Origin: Streptomyces rapamycinicus NRRL 5491
Lineage (GTDB): Bacteria; Actinomycetota; Actinomycetes; Streptomycetales; Streptomycetaceae
Direction of reading: 5' to 3'
DNA: 64,000 bases
Assembly: GCF_024298965.1 (NCBI RefSeq)
Contig: NZ_CP085193.1
Coordinates: forward strand, 7,998,001-8,062,000
Of this stretch, positions 17,294 through 25,541 are shown in pieces (position 1 is the first letter of the stretch; every line of letters starts with the position of its first letter). Position numbers and translations under genes: made by a program. The notes beneath the pieces were generated by a model. The model searched no databases, had not been told where the DNA came from, and worked only from the letters and a program-made list of their open reading frames with translations.

Positions 17294-17331
17294 GTTACCC
17301 GGTCGCATCCCCGCCGTTTCCCGTAGGCAAC
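17294..17331 (-). promoter_or_regulatory. GlnR-type nitrogen box upstream of the nir operon
   Basis: On the plus strand: GTTAC, 6 bases, GCATC, 6 bases, GTTTC, 6 bases, GCAAC. Read on the gene strand this is GTTGC-n6-GAAAC-n6-GATGC-n6-GTAAC, matching the known actinomycete GlnR pattern gTnAC-n6-GaAAC repeated, with exact 11-base phasing and one perfect half-site. It lies 24-61 bases upstream of the first possible start of the nir operon. Confidence 0.65.
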
Positions 17332-17351
17332 GCTGCCCTCAGCGCACCCCG

Positions 17352-18629
17352 TCAGCTGTTGTGAGGCACTCCGGGCGTCCCCAGCCGGATGGGGAGCCGC
17401 CGCGGGCTGTTGCCGACGAAGCTGGGGTGGGGGACCAGCTCCTCGTCGGGGATCGCCAGATCCAGCGCGGGGAAGCGGGTGAAGAGGGCATCGAGGGCGA
17501 TCACGGCCTCCATGCGGGCCAGCGGGGCGCCCAGGCAGAAGTGGGCGCCGTGGCCGAAGGACAGATGGCGTGCGCCCCGGGTGACGTCGAAGCGGCCGGC
17601 GTCCGGGCCGTACGCCCGCTCGTCGCGCCCGGCGGCGGTGTACGAGATGAGCACGGGCGCGCCCTTCGGGATGACCGCGTCCCCGACCGGGAGGTCCCTC
17701 GTGGTGTAGCGGAACGGGAAGAAGGACACCGGGCTGTCGTACCGCAGCGTCTCCTCGACCACATCGCTCCAGCTCGCGGCCCCGGAGCGGACCAGATCCA
17801 GCTGGTCGCGGTGGTTGCACAGCGCCCGCACCGCGTTGGTGATCAGATTGAGCGTGGTCTCGTGCCCGGCGATGATCGTCAGCATCAGCGTGCCGATCAG
17901 CTCCTCCTCGCTGAGCCGGTCGCCGTCCTCCTCACGGACCGCGATCAGCGCGCTGGTGAGATCGTCCCCGGGGTCCCGCAGCCGGGCGGCGGCCACCTGG
18001 CCGAGGATCGCCACCATCTCGCGGTTGGCGGCCGGGACCCGCTCGGGCGCGGTCTGGGTGGAGACGATCTCGTTGGACAGCTCGTGCAGCCGGTCCTGGT
18101 AGTGGTCGTCCACGCCCAGCAGCTGGCAGATCACGCTCATGGGCAGCGGCAGCGCGAAGTGGCGGCGCAGATCGGCCACCCCGTCCGGATCGGCGGCGGC
18201 GGCCGCGCCCAGCCGCTCCAGCAGCGTGCCGGTCAGCTCGTGGACCACCGGGCGCAGCGCCTCCACCCGGCGCGGGGTGAACGCCCGGGTCACCAGGGAC
18301 CGCAGCCGCTTGTGGTCCTCGCCATCCGCGGTGATCATGCCGCGCACGGTGGCGAAGGTCCGCATCGGCCAGCCGGGCGGGAGCTCGTCGTTCTGCAGCG
18401 CGGCGAAGTGGCAGGCGTTCTTGGCCACGTCGGGGTGGGTGACGAAGTCCTTCAGCTCCTCGTGCCGGGTGATGGCGTACGCCGGTACGTCACCGGGCAG
18501 CAGGACCGGGACCGCGGCCCCGCGGGCGCGCAGCTCTTCGTTCACCGCGTGCTGGCGCGCCCCGGTGGGGTCCAGGCGGTGCGGTGCGGCGGGGTCGGCG
18601 TGCGGCACGGGGCATCGGCCGTCGGTCAT
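17352..18629 (-). CDS. Cytochrome P450, CYP154-like
   Basis: 425 residues. All P450 landmarks are present: I-helix IIAGHETT near residue 245, ExxR in EETLRYDSP near residue 285, and the heme loop FGHGAHFCLGAPLAR near residue 355 with the cysteine ligand. Start at ATG 18629 with GGAGACAG upstream. It follows the CYP157-like gene in the same direction, 41 bases after it. This CYP157-CYP154 pairing downstream of a conservon is known from S. coelicolor, which supports the subfamily guess. Soluble monooxygenase; substrate unknown. Confidence 0.9.
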   Translation of the reverse strand: MTDGRCPVPHADPAAPHRLDPTGARQHAVNEELRARGAAVPVLLPGDVPAYAITRHEELKDFVTHPDVAKNACHFAALQNDELPPGWPMRTFATVRGMITADGEDHKRLRSLVTRAFTPRRVEALRPVVHELTGTLLERLGAAAAADPDGVADLRRHFALPLPMSVICQLLGVDDHYQDRLHELSNEIVSTQTAPERVPAANREMVAILGQVAAARLRDPGDDLTSALIAVREEDGDRLSEEELIGTLMLTIIAGHETTLNLITNAVRALCNHRDQLDLVRSGAASWSDVVEETLRYDSPVSFFPFRYTTRDLPVGDAVIPKGAPVLISYTAAGRDERAYGPDAGRFDVTRGARHLSFGHGAHFCLGAPLARMEAVIALDALFTRFPALDLAIPDEELVPHPSFVGNSPRRLPIRLGTPGVPHNS

Positions 18630-18670
18630 CTGCTGTCTCCTGCGGGGGAGTTGGGGGTCGGGACCGGTGG

Positions 18671-19993
18671 TCAGTCGGGGGGCGTTGCCGGTGAGCCGGA
18701 GGCCGAAGCCGAAGCCGAAGCCGAAGCGGAACCCGATCCCGATCCCGATCCCGATGCCGATCCCGATGCCGGGGCATCGGCGGCCAGCTGCGGCGTGGAG
18801 AACCGCACCGGCAGCTTGGCCAGGCCCTTGGACCACGGCGAGGTGATCCACGGAAGCTGCTCCTCCGGCACCGCGATCTCCATATCGGGCAGCCGGTGGC
18901 GCAGCGTGTCCACGGCGGTACGGGTGATCAGCCGGGCCGGATCCCGCGCCGGGCAGCCGTGCGGCCCCGCCCCGAAGGCGAGGTACGAGCGGTTGCCGAC
19001 CACCGGACGCCCGTCCTCGGGCAGCACCTCGGGGTCCGCGTTGGCGCCCGCGAGGCCCAGGATGAGCATGTCCCCGGCGCGGATGTCCTGGCCGCCGAAG
19101 CGCAGATCGCGGGTGGCGTAGCGGCCGGGGAAGTTCTGGGTGGGCGGCTGGCGCCACAGCACCAGGTCCAGCGCGTCGTCCACGGTGAGGTGACCGCGGG
19201 CCAGCGAGGAGCGGAACGCGGGGTCGGTGAGCAGGATCTGGAGCGTGGAGGCGATCCAGTTCACGGTGGTGTTGTTGCCCGCGACGATGATCACCACGAG
19301 GTTGTGCAGCACCTCCTCGTCGCTGAGTCCGACGGGGTGCTCCAGCAGCCAGGACGTCAGATCCGCGCCCGGCCGCCGCTTCTTCCCGGCGATCAGCTGG
19401 AGCAGGATCTGGCCCATCCGCTTGTTGGCTCCGGTGGCGGCCACGGTCGGGGCGACGATCGTGGTGAGCGTCTCGACCAGCCGGGCCCCGTTCTCCTCGT
19501 CGAGGCCCAGCAGTTCGGTGACGACCTGCAACGGCAGGAGGCGGGCGTAACTCTCGACCAGATCCGCCGCGTGCTGGTCGGCGAACCCGGCGACCAGCCG
19601 CTCCGCGGTGGCCCGCACCCTGCGGATCAGCTCATGGCCGTTGACCCGCCCCAGCGCGTCGGCCACCGCCGAGCGCATCCGGCGGTGCGCCGCGCCGTCC
19701 GCGAACAGCAGCGCGGGGCGCCAGCCCACCAGCGGCATCAGCGGCGAGTCGGCCGCCACCCGGCCCTCGCGCAGCGGGGTCCAGCGGCGCGGGTCATGGG
19801 AGAAGTACTGCTCGTCGCGGGTGAGATGGAGCAGCTCACGGTGGCCGATGACCAGCCATGCCTCGACCCGGGGCGCGATCTCCACCGGGACCACCGGACC
19901 GTGGTCGCGCCGCATCCGCTCGTACAGGTCGGTGAGCGGACCGTCGAGCGCGGTCCCGTACAGCGGCACCCGGGAGGCGGCCCGCGCGGTCAC
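18671..19993 (-). CDS. Cytochrome P450, CYP157-like, lacking the ExxR motif (conservon cvnE)
   Basis: 440 residues. The heme loop FGAGPHGCPARDPARL carries the cysteine, and the I-helix reads IVAGNNTTVNW. In the K-helix the sequence is DLVLWRQPP, where other P450s have ExxLR: neither the Glu nor the Arg of ExxR is at its place and Trp replaces Arg. This is the hallmark reported for the CYP157 family. The last 35 residues are a Ser/Gly/Ala tail from a 6-bp repeat. The GTG start overlaps the cvnD stop by four bases, placing it in the conservon operon. Confidence 0.88.
   Translation of the reverse strand: MTARAASRVPLYGTALDGPLTDLYERMRRDHGPVVPVEIAPRVEAWLVIGHRELLHLTRDEQYFSHDPRRWTPLREGRVAADSPLMPLVGWRPALLFADGAAHRRMRSAVADALGRVNGHELIRRVRATAERLVAGFADQHAADLVESYARLLPLQVVTELLGLDEENGARLVETLTTIVAPTVAATGANKRMGQILLQLIAGKKRRPGADLTSWLLEHPVGLSDEEVLHNLVVIIVAGNNTTVNWIASTLQILLTDPAFRSSLARGHLTVDDALDLVLWRQPPTQNFPGRYATRDLRFGGQDIRAGDMLILGLAGANADPEVLPEDGRPVVGNRSYLAFGAGPHGCPARDPARLITRTAVDTLRHRLPDMEIAVPEEQLPWITSPWSKGLAKLPVRFSTPQLAADAPASGSASGSGSGSGSASASASASASGSPATPPD
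18697..18776. repeat. 6-bp tandem repeats encoding the P450 tail
   Basis: Runs of GCCGAA followed by CCCGAT/GCCGAT units, about 12 in all. They encode an alternating Ser-Gly/Ser-Ala tail at the C-terminus of the CYP157-like protein and keep the frame. Confidence 0.8.
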
Positions 19994-20760
19994 GACGCCT
20001 CCGTCAGCGTCTCGATCAGATGCGAGACGAGCGAGATCAGCGCCTGGACCGAGGACTTGTGCTCCCGGGCGTCGCAGATGACCAGCGGGGTGTGCGGGAG
20101 CAGATCGAGCGCGGAGCGCAGATCGTCCTCGTTGTGCGGCGTGCTGTCCGGGAAGGCGTTGACGGCGACGGAGAACGGCACATCCAGGTCCTCCAGATGC
20201 CCGATCGCGTCGAAGGACGCCTCCAGATCGCGGGTGTCGACCAGCGCGAGCGCGCCCAGCGCACCGCGCGCCAGGTCCTTCCAGGCGGGGAGGAACCGCT
20301 GCTGGCCGGGGGTGCCGAAGAGGTACAGCACCAGCTCGCCGCCCAGGGTGATCCGCCCGAAGTCCAGCGCGACGGTGGTCGTGGTCTTCGACGGCCGCAC
20401 CTTGGTGTCGAGCCGGGCCCCGGCCTGGCTCATCGTCGCCTCGGTGGAGAGCGGCTTGATCTCCGACACCGTGCCGATCAGCGTGGTCTTGCCGACGCCC
20501 ATCGGGCCGACCACCAGGATCTTGGCCGCCCCGGCCACGCTGGACTCCACGTACATGACGGGGGTGTCGTCCATGTCATCCATGTCGTCCGTATCGCCCG
20601 TCTCGTCCGTCTCGCCTGTCTCGTTGGTGTGGTCTGTGCGGGTCGTGCGGTCCGCGTGGCCCGGGTGGCCCGGGTGGCCCGGGTGGGCCGTGTGGTGGTC
20701 GGTCCTGGTTGTGCCGTCCGTACCGGCCATCGAGATCTCAGAGCTTGCTCTCAAGCCCAT
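19990..20760 (-). CDS. cvnD: Conservon small GTPase-like ATP/GTP-binding protein
   Basis: Up to 256 residues. P-loop GPMGVGKTT near residue 85, then DFGRI and a switch-like YLFGTPGQQRF, and VNAF as the NxxD-equivalent: the MglA/Ras-like CvnD family. The first 70 residues are a low-complexity extension with three HPG repeats and TDETGDTDDMDDMDDT, unlike typical family members. Two starts are possible: ATG 20760, preceded by GAGGAAGG but overlapping cvnC by 23 bases, or ATG 20730, seven bases after cvnC. It probably cycles at the membrane with CvnA-C. Confidence 0.88.
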   Translation of the reverse strand: MGLRASSEISMAGTDGTTRTDHHTAHPGHPGHPGHADRTTRTDHTNETGETDETGDTDDMDDMDDTPVMYVESSVAGAAKILVVGPMGVGKTTLIGTVSEIKPLSTEATMSQAGARLDTKVRPSKTTTTVALDFGRITLGGELVLYLFGTPGQQRFLPAWKDLARGALGALALVDTRDLEASFDAIGHLEDLDVPFSVAVNAFPDSTPHNEDDLRSALDLLPHTPLVICDAREHKSSVQALISLVSHLIETLTEAS

Positions 20761-21103
20761 CGAGCACCTTCCTCAGCAAGTCCAAATCGGCACGTTTTCG
20801 CTTGACCACCCGGATCGGCGGACGCGCCACGATGTGCCCCCAGTCGATGAGATCCGCGAGCAGCACCTGCACCACGGCCGGTGGCTGACCGAGATGGGCG
20901 GCGACCTCCGCCACCGACAACAGCCCCTGGCAGAAGTCGGCGATCCGCCGGTACTCGGGCTGGAGATGCGGCGGCAGCGCGCTCCCGGACGCCACGACGA
21001 GCGTTTCCAGCGGCAGAGCATCCCGTGAGGAACCGGCACGCCCCCGTGTGATCACATAGGGGCGCACCGCGGCCGTGGTGCGTTCCTCACCGGGCTGGCT
21101 CAT
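20738..21103 (-). CDS. cvnC: Conservon DUF742 protein
   Basis: 121 residues, DUF742: VRPYVITRGRA near residue 15, LPLETLVVAS, and a winged-helix-like LLSVAEVAAHLGQPPAVVQVLL followed by IRVVKRKRADLDLLRKVLDGL at the end. Start ATG overlaps the cvnB stop by four bases. Function is known only as a conservon partner, probably an adaptor between the sensor-like CvnA and the GTPase CvnD. Confidence 0.92.
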   Translation of the reverse strand: MSQPGEERTTAAVRPYVITRGRAGSSRDALPLETLVVASGSALPPHLQPEYRRIADFCQGLLSVAEVAAHLGQPPAVVQVLLADLIDWGHIVARPPIRVVKRKRADLDLLRKVLDGLESKL

Positions 21104-21549
21104 GACGTCGGGCGGCCCATCGGCTCCCGCGGCTGGCTGCTCAGATGGGCACCGATCTTCGCGACCAGTAACTGCATCTGCTGAGCCACCAGGCCGACAT
21201 CCGCTTCCGTATCGGTGGCCACCCCCAGCGAGGCGCCCTGACCGGCCGAGGTGAACAGCACGAACCCGCTGTCGGACTCGATCATCAGCTGCCGCACCCC
21301 GGCCTCGTCGCCGAACAGCAGCGACACCGTGGACTGGCTGGTGACCGTGAGCGCGGCACAGGCGGCGGCCAGCGACTCGGCCTCGGCCACTCCGAGCCGG
21401 GACACCTCGCCGGTCAGTCCCTCGGCGGAGTCATGGCCCATGCGCAGACCGTCCTCCGAGACGACGACGGCGTGCCGCACCCCGGGGATCCCGGTCAGCG
21501 GACGCAGCATCCATCCAACGTCGGGCAACCTGGATATGGTTCCGGCCAC
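21100..21549 (-). CDS. cvnB: Conservon Roadblock/LC7 protein
   Basis: 149 residues with the Roadblock/LC7 fold: DVGWMLRPLTGIPGVRHAVV at the start, EDGLRMGHDS and a C-terminal helix QQMQLLVAKIGAHL. The GTG start overlaps the last base of the cvnA stop (TAGTG). MglB-like proteins of this type serve as activators or scaffolds of the paired small GTPase, here CvnD. Confidence 0.93.
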   Translation of the reverse strand: MAGTISRLPDVGWMLRPLTGIPGVRHAVVVSEDGLRMGHDSAEGLTGEVSRLGVAEAESLAAACAALTVTSQSTVSLLFGDEAGVRQLMIESDSGFVLFTSAGQGASLGVATDTEADVGLVAQQMQLLVAKIGAHLSSQPREPMGRPTS

Positions 21550-23036
21550 TACCGGCCTCCCTCTCGGTCTTCTCGGTCCGGACTCGTCTCATCCTCGGGC
21601 GGTACGGCCTCCGCTTCCGCTTCCGCTTCCGCCTCCGCTTCCGCCTCCGCTTCCGCGCGTCCGCGGCGGGTGCCGGAGACGACGCTGGTGATGGAGGCGC
21701 GGGCGGCCTCGGGTGTCCAGGGGGCCGCCGGGGTGGGTGCGGCGCGGGTGGGGGTGCCGGAGGCGGCGGCCAGGTCGACCGCGTCGGCCCCATCGGCGAC
21801 GTCGGCCAGGTCGGCCACGTCGGTGGAGGAGGCCCGGGAAGCCGACGTGCCTCGGGAGGCCGGGCGGCGGCGGTTGCGGCGCCGGGGCAGCCCGGTGCCG
21901 AGGGGCGCGGGGGCACCGGGCGCGTCGGGCATGTCGTCCACGGACCTGCCGTTCAGCAGGCCGCCCCCGGCAGGGTCCGCGACGGCCGGGCCGAGCCCCG
22001 CGCCGCCCGCGTCCTGGTTCACCGTGCCGACGACCACGGGTTCCACGACCACCGGCTTGTGGTCCGCCGCCCGTACGGCGCTGGTCTGCTCGGTCAGCAG
22101 CCGGTGCGGTACGAAGACCACCACCCGCGTGCCGCCGTACGCCGACGCCGTGGACAGCTCGACGCCGAAGCCCAGCTCCCGCGACCAGCGCCCCACACAG
22201 GCGAGCCCCAGCCGGGGCACCGCGCCCAGCTGGGCCAGGTCGAGACCGTCCCGCAGCTGGCCCACGGCCTTCTCCAGCACGTCCGGCGGCATCCCGAGCC
22301 CCGCGTCGTCGATCTCGATGACCGCGCCCGCGGCGACCTCGCGGATGGCGACCGCGACCTGGGTACGGGAGGGGGAGAAGACCGTGGCGTTCTCCAGGAG
22401 TTCGGCCACCGCGTGCATCAGGCCCTCCACGGCGGGGGCCACCGCGTAGAGGGTCTGACCGCCGTGGACGTCCACCCGGCCGAACTCCACGATGCGCGAC
22501 TGCGCGCCCCGCACGCAGTCGAAGAGCGACACCGGCCGGGTCTCCCGCCGCGCGGGCCAGATCCCGCACATCACCAGCAGCGTCTGGGCCTTACGGGTCA
22601 TCTGGGCGGCGGCGTGGTCCGCCTTCATGACCTCGCCCATCAGCCCGGCGTCCTCGACATACTGCTCCAGGCCGTCGAGGACCTGCTGCTGCACCATCGA
22701 CATGGCGTGCATATTGCGGGCCACGGACTCGAACGACGCCTGGACGGAGTCGCGCAGGATCCGCTCCCGGCGCGCCGCCTCGTCCAGATCGGTCTGTACG
22801 GCGGCCAGCCGGGCGACCTCCTCGCCGCGCTCGGCCGCCAGCGCCCGCTCCTCGGCCGCATTGGCTCGTTCCCGCTCGGAAACGGCTCGTTCTCGCTCGG
22901 TCGCCCTACGCGCGTCCGCGAGCGCGCGGCGAAGTCTGACCACCCAGGTGAGGCACAGTGATAACACCAGTACCAGCACCGCGGACGCGGCCAGCACGAC
23001 GGCCCCCGTCCCCGACAGCACCTTCGACACCTCCAT
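21549..23036 (-). CDS. cvnA: Conservon sensor histidine kinase-like membrane protein
   Basis: About 495 residues. One membrane segment (VVLAASAVLVLVLSLCLTWV) near the N-terminus, then a long Glu/Arg/Ala coiled coil (residues about 35-110), a helical segment, and a GHKL ATPase domain with ENATVFSP (N box) and IDDAGLGMPP (G1 box). No clear phospho-accepting histidine block is seen, as in other CvnA proteins. The C-terminus is low complexity, ending in an Ala-Glu repeat from 6-bp units. The start is uncertain; ATG 23036 (MEVSKVL) was chosen because it sits right before the membrane helix, with GTG 23045 as alternative and an open frame reaching 23111. Confidence 0.85.
   Translation of the reverse strand: MEVSKVLSGTGAVVLAASAVLVLVLSLCLTWVVRLRRALADARRATERERAVSERERANAAEERALAAERGEEVARLAAVQTDLDEAARRERILRDSVQASFESVARNMHAMSMVQQQVLDGLEQYVEDAGLMGEVMKADHAAAQMTRKAQTLLVMCGIWPARRETRPVSLFDCVRGAQSRIVEFGRVDVHGGQTLYAVAPAVEGLMHAVAELLENATVFSPSRTQVAVAIREVAAGAVIEIDDAGLGMPPDVLEKAVGQLRDGLDLAQLGAVPRLGLACVGRWSRELGFGVELSTASAYGGTRVVVFVPHRLLTEQTSAVRAADHKPVVVEPVVVGTVNQDAGGAGLGPAVADPAGGGLLNGRSVDDMPDAPGAPAPLGTGLPRRRNRRRPASRGTSASRASSTDVADLADVADGADAVDLAAASGTPTRAAPTPAAPWTPEAARASITSVVSGTRRGRAEAEAEAEAEAEAEAEAVPPEDETSPDREDREGGR
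21608..21656. repeat. 6-bp tandem repeat in cvnA 3' end
   Basis: Eight units of CCGCTT/CCGCCT encode a (Ala-Glu)8 tract at the C-terminus of CvnA. Confidence 0.85.
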
Positions 23037-23150
23037 CTGGGACACGGCCAAGAAAGGGCAGATACTACTGACCAACTGATCAGTCTGGTCCGGTAGTTGC
23101 CAAACTCTCACGACTGGGCGGCCGTGTCCGCACCGGGGTCGGGGTTCCGG

Positions 23151-24686
23151 CTACGCCGCCCGGGGCAGGCGCAACAGCAGGCGAGCCCCGCCCCGCGGGC
23201 TGGTGAGCACCGTAAGGGTGCCGCCGTGGGCGTGAGCGATGTCATTGGCGATGGCGAGGCCGAGACCGGTGCCGCCGTCCTGGCGGGCCCGGGCATCATC
23301 CAGCCGGGTGAACCGCTCGAAAACGCGCTCGCGGTCGCTTTCGGGGATGCCGGGGCCGTCGTCGTCCACGGCCAGTTCGACCATGCCGCCCCGGACCGCC
23401 ACGCTGATGGAGACGCTGGAACGGGTGTGGCGGCGGGCGTTGTCGGCGAGGTTGGTGAGCAGCCGGGACAGCTGCACCCGGCTGCCGGTCACGACGGCGG
23501 CCCGGTCCCGGTTCCCGGATTTCGTGAGGCGGTCCCCGGCCGTCGTGGGGTGACCTCCGGCCGTCGTGGGCTGGTCACCCCCGGCCGTCTTTGGCTGGTG
23601 ACCTCCGGCCGTCGTGGGCTGGTCCATCGTGAGCGTGCCCGGGTGCCGCCGTACCTCCTCGGCCGCCAGCGCGCCGAGGTCCACCGCGGCCTTGGGCGGC
23701 GCCTCCTGCGCGTCGAGCCGGGCGAGCAGCAGCAGATCGGAGGCGACGGCCTGGAGCCGGTCGGTGTCCCGCAGCGCCTTGTGCACGGCGGCCGGCCAGT
23801 CGGTGCGCGACGGGCGGGCCAGGACCAGCTCGAGCTGTGCGCGTACGGCCGCGATGGGGCTGCGCAGCTCGTGCGAGGCGTCGGCCACGAACTGCCGCTG
23901 CCGGGTCATGGCCCGGTGCAGCCGGTCCAGCGTGGCGTTCATGGTCCGGGCCAGCCGGTGGATCTCGTCCCGCGCCCGGGGCACCGGCACCCGGCGGTGC
24001 AGATCGCGCTCGGTGATCTCGGTGAACTCCCGCCGCATCGCGGCGACCGGGCGCAGCGCTCGGCCCACCAGCAGCCAGGTGAGCCCCGCCACGAACAGCA
24101 CCAGACCGGCGGCCGCGGGGGCTGCCTGACGCAGCAGCAGCCCGGTGGCGCTGTCGAGGGAGGTGGTCGAGGGGCTCACCGTCACGCTGTACGGCCGCCC
24201 GGCCTGGACGGGTTCGGTGGGCTCGGCGGATTCGGCGGATTCGGCGGATTCGCTGGGTTCGGTGGGTTCGGTGGGGAGCCTCGAGAGCCCGGGCGGCCCC
24301 TGCGAGGCGGTATCCGTCGGGGCCGTGGGGGTGACCGTCCGGCCGGAGGCGTCCCTGATCGTCACCTGGCCGGGGGCGGCGACGATGTATGCCCGCTGCG
24401 GCATGGCCCGGGCATTCCCCAGCTGGCCCTTGATCGCCACGGCGGCGTTCCTGGCGTCCAGGTCGGCGCTGGCACGGAGGTTGTGCTGGAGGGCGAGCAC
24501 CAGGGCCAGCATGCACAGCGCGATGGCGAAGGCCACGGTCCCGGCGGCCGCCAGTACGGCCTTGGCACGCACGCTCAACCCGGAGGTCAGGCGCGGGCGG
24601 CGGGTCCGTATGCCCTCCGGCTCCTGCTGCCCGTGCGCCAAGTGCTCAGCGTCCGCGTCGCGTTCTGTGCCCGCGATGTGCCCCAC
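23151..24686 (-). CDS. Two-component sensor histidine kinase (HAMP, HisKA, HATPase)
   Basis: About 511 residues. Start taken at GTG 24686, seven bases after the response-regulator stop and preceded by GGAGGG. Order: cytoplasmic tail, membrane helix 1 (VLAAAGTVAFAIALCMLALV), an extracellular domain with a Glu/Pro/Ser 9-bp-repeat tract (TEPSESAESAESAEPTEP), membrane helix 2, HAMP, the histidine box DASHELRSPIAAV, and an ATPase domain with LADNARRHT, DDDGPGIP and GGTGLGLAI. Between dimerisation and ATPase domains lies a repeated TTAGGHQPKTAGGDQ insertion. Partner of the adjacent OmpR-type regulator. Confidence 0.9.
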   Translation of the reverse strand: MGHIAGTERDADAEHLAHGQQEPEGIRTRRPRLTSGLSVRAKAVLAAAGTVAFAIALCMLALVLALQHNLRASADLDARNAAVAIKGQLGNARAMPQRAYIVAAPGQVTIRDASGRTVTPTAPTDTASQGPPGLSRLPTEPTEPSESAESAESAEPTEPVQAGRPYSVTVSPSTTSLDSATGLLLRQAAPAAAGLVLFVAGLTWLLVGRALRPVAAMRREFTEITERDLHRRVPVPRARDEIHRLARTMNATLDRLHRAMTRQRQFVADASHELRSPIAAVRAQLELVLARPSRTDWPAAVHKALRDTDRLQAVASDLLLLARLDAQEAPPKAAVDLGALAAEEVRRHPGTLTMDQPTTAGGHQPKTAGGDQPTTAGGHPTTAGDRLTKSGNRDRAAVVTGSRVQLSRLLTNLADNARRHTRSSVSISVAVRGGMVELAVDDDGPGIPESDRERVFERFTRLDDARARQDGGTGLGLAIANDIAHAHGGTLTVLTSPRGGARLLLRLPRAA

Positions 24687-24690
24687 TGTT

Positions 24691-25368
24691 TCACCCTCCG
24701 TCGCGGGCCAGCAGATAGCCCGCGCCCCGTATCGTGCGGATCGACCGCCGTCCGTACGGCACATCGATCTTCCGGCGCAGACTGCGGATGTAGACCTCGA
24801 CCAGATTGGCCCCACCGTCGTACGCGGCGTCCCACACGCTCTGCACGATCTCGGACTTGGAGACCACCTGCCCGGCGCGCCGGGCGAGGTACTCCAGCAC
24901 GGCGAACTCCTTGGCCGTGAGCGTGACCTCGTCCGTCCCGCGCGCACAGGCCAGCGCCGCGGGCTCCAGCCGCAGATCGCCCAGCTCCAGCACCTCGGGC
25001 CGGTCCAGCCCGCCGCGCCGCACCAGGGCGCGCACCCGGGCGATCAGGACGACGAAGGAGAACGGCTTGGTCAGATAGTCGTCCGCGCCCACGTCGAGCC
25101 CATCGGCCTCGTCGTACTCGCCGTCCTTGGCGGTGAGCATCAGGATCGGCGTCCAGTCGCCCTCCTCGCGCAGCCGCGAGCACAGCTGATAGCCGGAGCA
25201 CCCGGGGAGCATCACATCCAGCACGATCGCCGCGTACTCGCCGGACCGGGCGAGCGCCAGGCCGCTGAGCCCGTCGGCCGCCGTCTCGATGGTGAAACCC
25301 TCCTGCTCCAGGCCCTCGGTGAGCAGTTCGCGGAGCCGGGCGTCATCTTCCACCACCAGTATGCGCAC
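24691..25368 (-). CDS. OmpR-family response regulator
   Basis: 225 residues. Receiver domain with acidic EDD at residues 7-9, phospho-acceptor Asp in LDVMLPG near residue 51 and Lys in YLTKPFSF near residue 100. The C-terminal winged helix (VTLTAKEFAVLEYLARRAGQ, then RRKIDVPYGRRSIRTIRGAG) binds DNA. GTG start at 25368. It is co-transcribed with, and just upstream of, the histidine kinase. The signal and targets are unknown; the secreted Cys/PGK-rich protein is divergently encoded next to it and is a possible target. Confidence 0.93.
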   Translation of the reverse strand: MRILVVEDDARLRELLTEGLEQEGFTIETAADGLSGLALARSGEYAAIVLDVMLPGCSGYQLCSRLREEGDWTPILMLTAKDGEYDEADGLDVGADDYLTKPFSFVVLIARVRALVRRGGLDRPEVLELGDLRLEPAALACARGTDEVTLTAKEFAVLEYLARRAGQVVSKSEIVQSVWDAAYDGGANLVEVYIRSLRRKIDVPYGRRSIRTIRGAGYLLARDGG

Positions 25369-25541
25369 GCGGTCAGGATGGCACGGGCGAGCTGAGGCCC
25401 CGCTGAAACCGGCACCGGGTTCAGCGGGGCCTCAGGTGATTCAGCGAGGACTCAGCATCGGTGCGCCACGGTGAGTGCGCCGACGGATCAAGGGTCCTTC
25501 GGCAGCCAGTTCCACTCCCCGAACGAAGGAGAGCTGTGCCC

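Noticed and set aside
12787..24947. Long plus-strand frames opposite nirB, the P450s, cvn genes and the histidine kinase
   Set aside because: They mirror real genes on the minus strand, show His/Gly/Arg-rich composition and no family motif.
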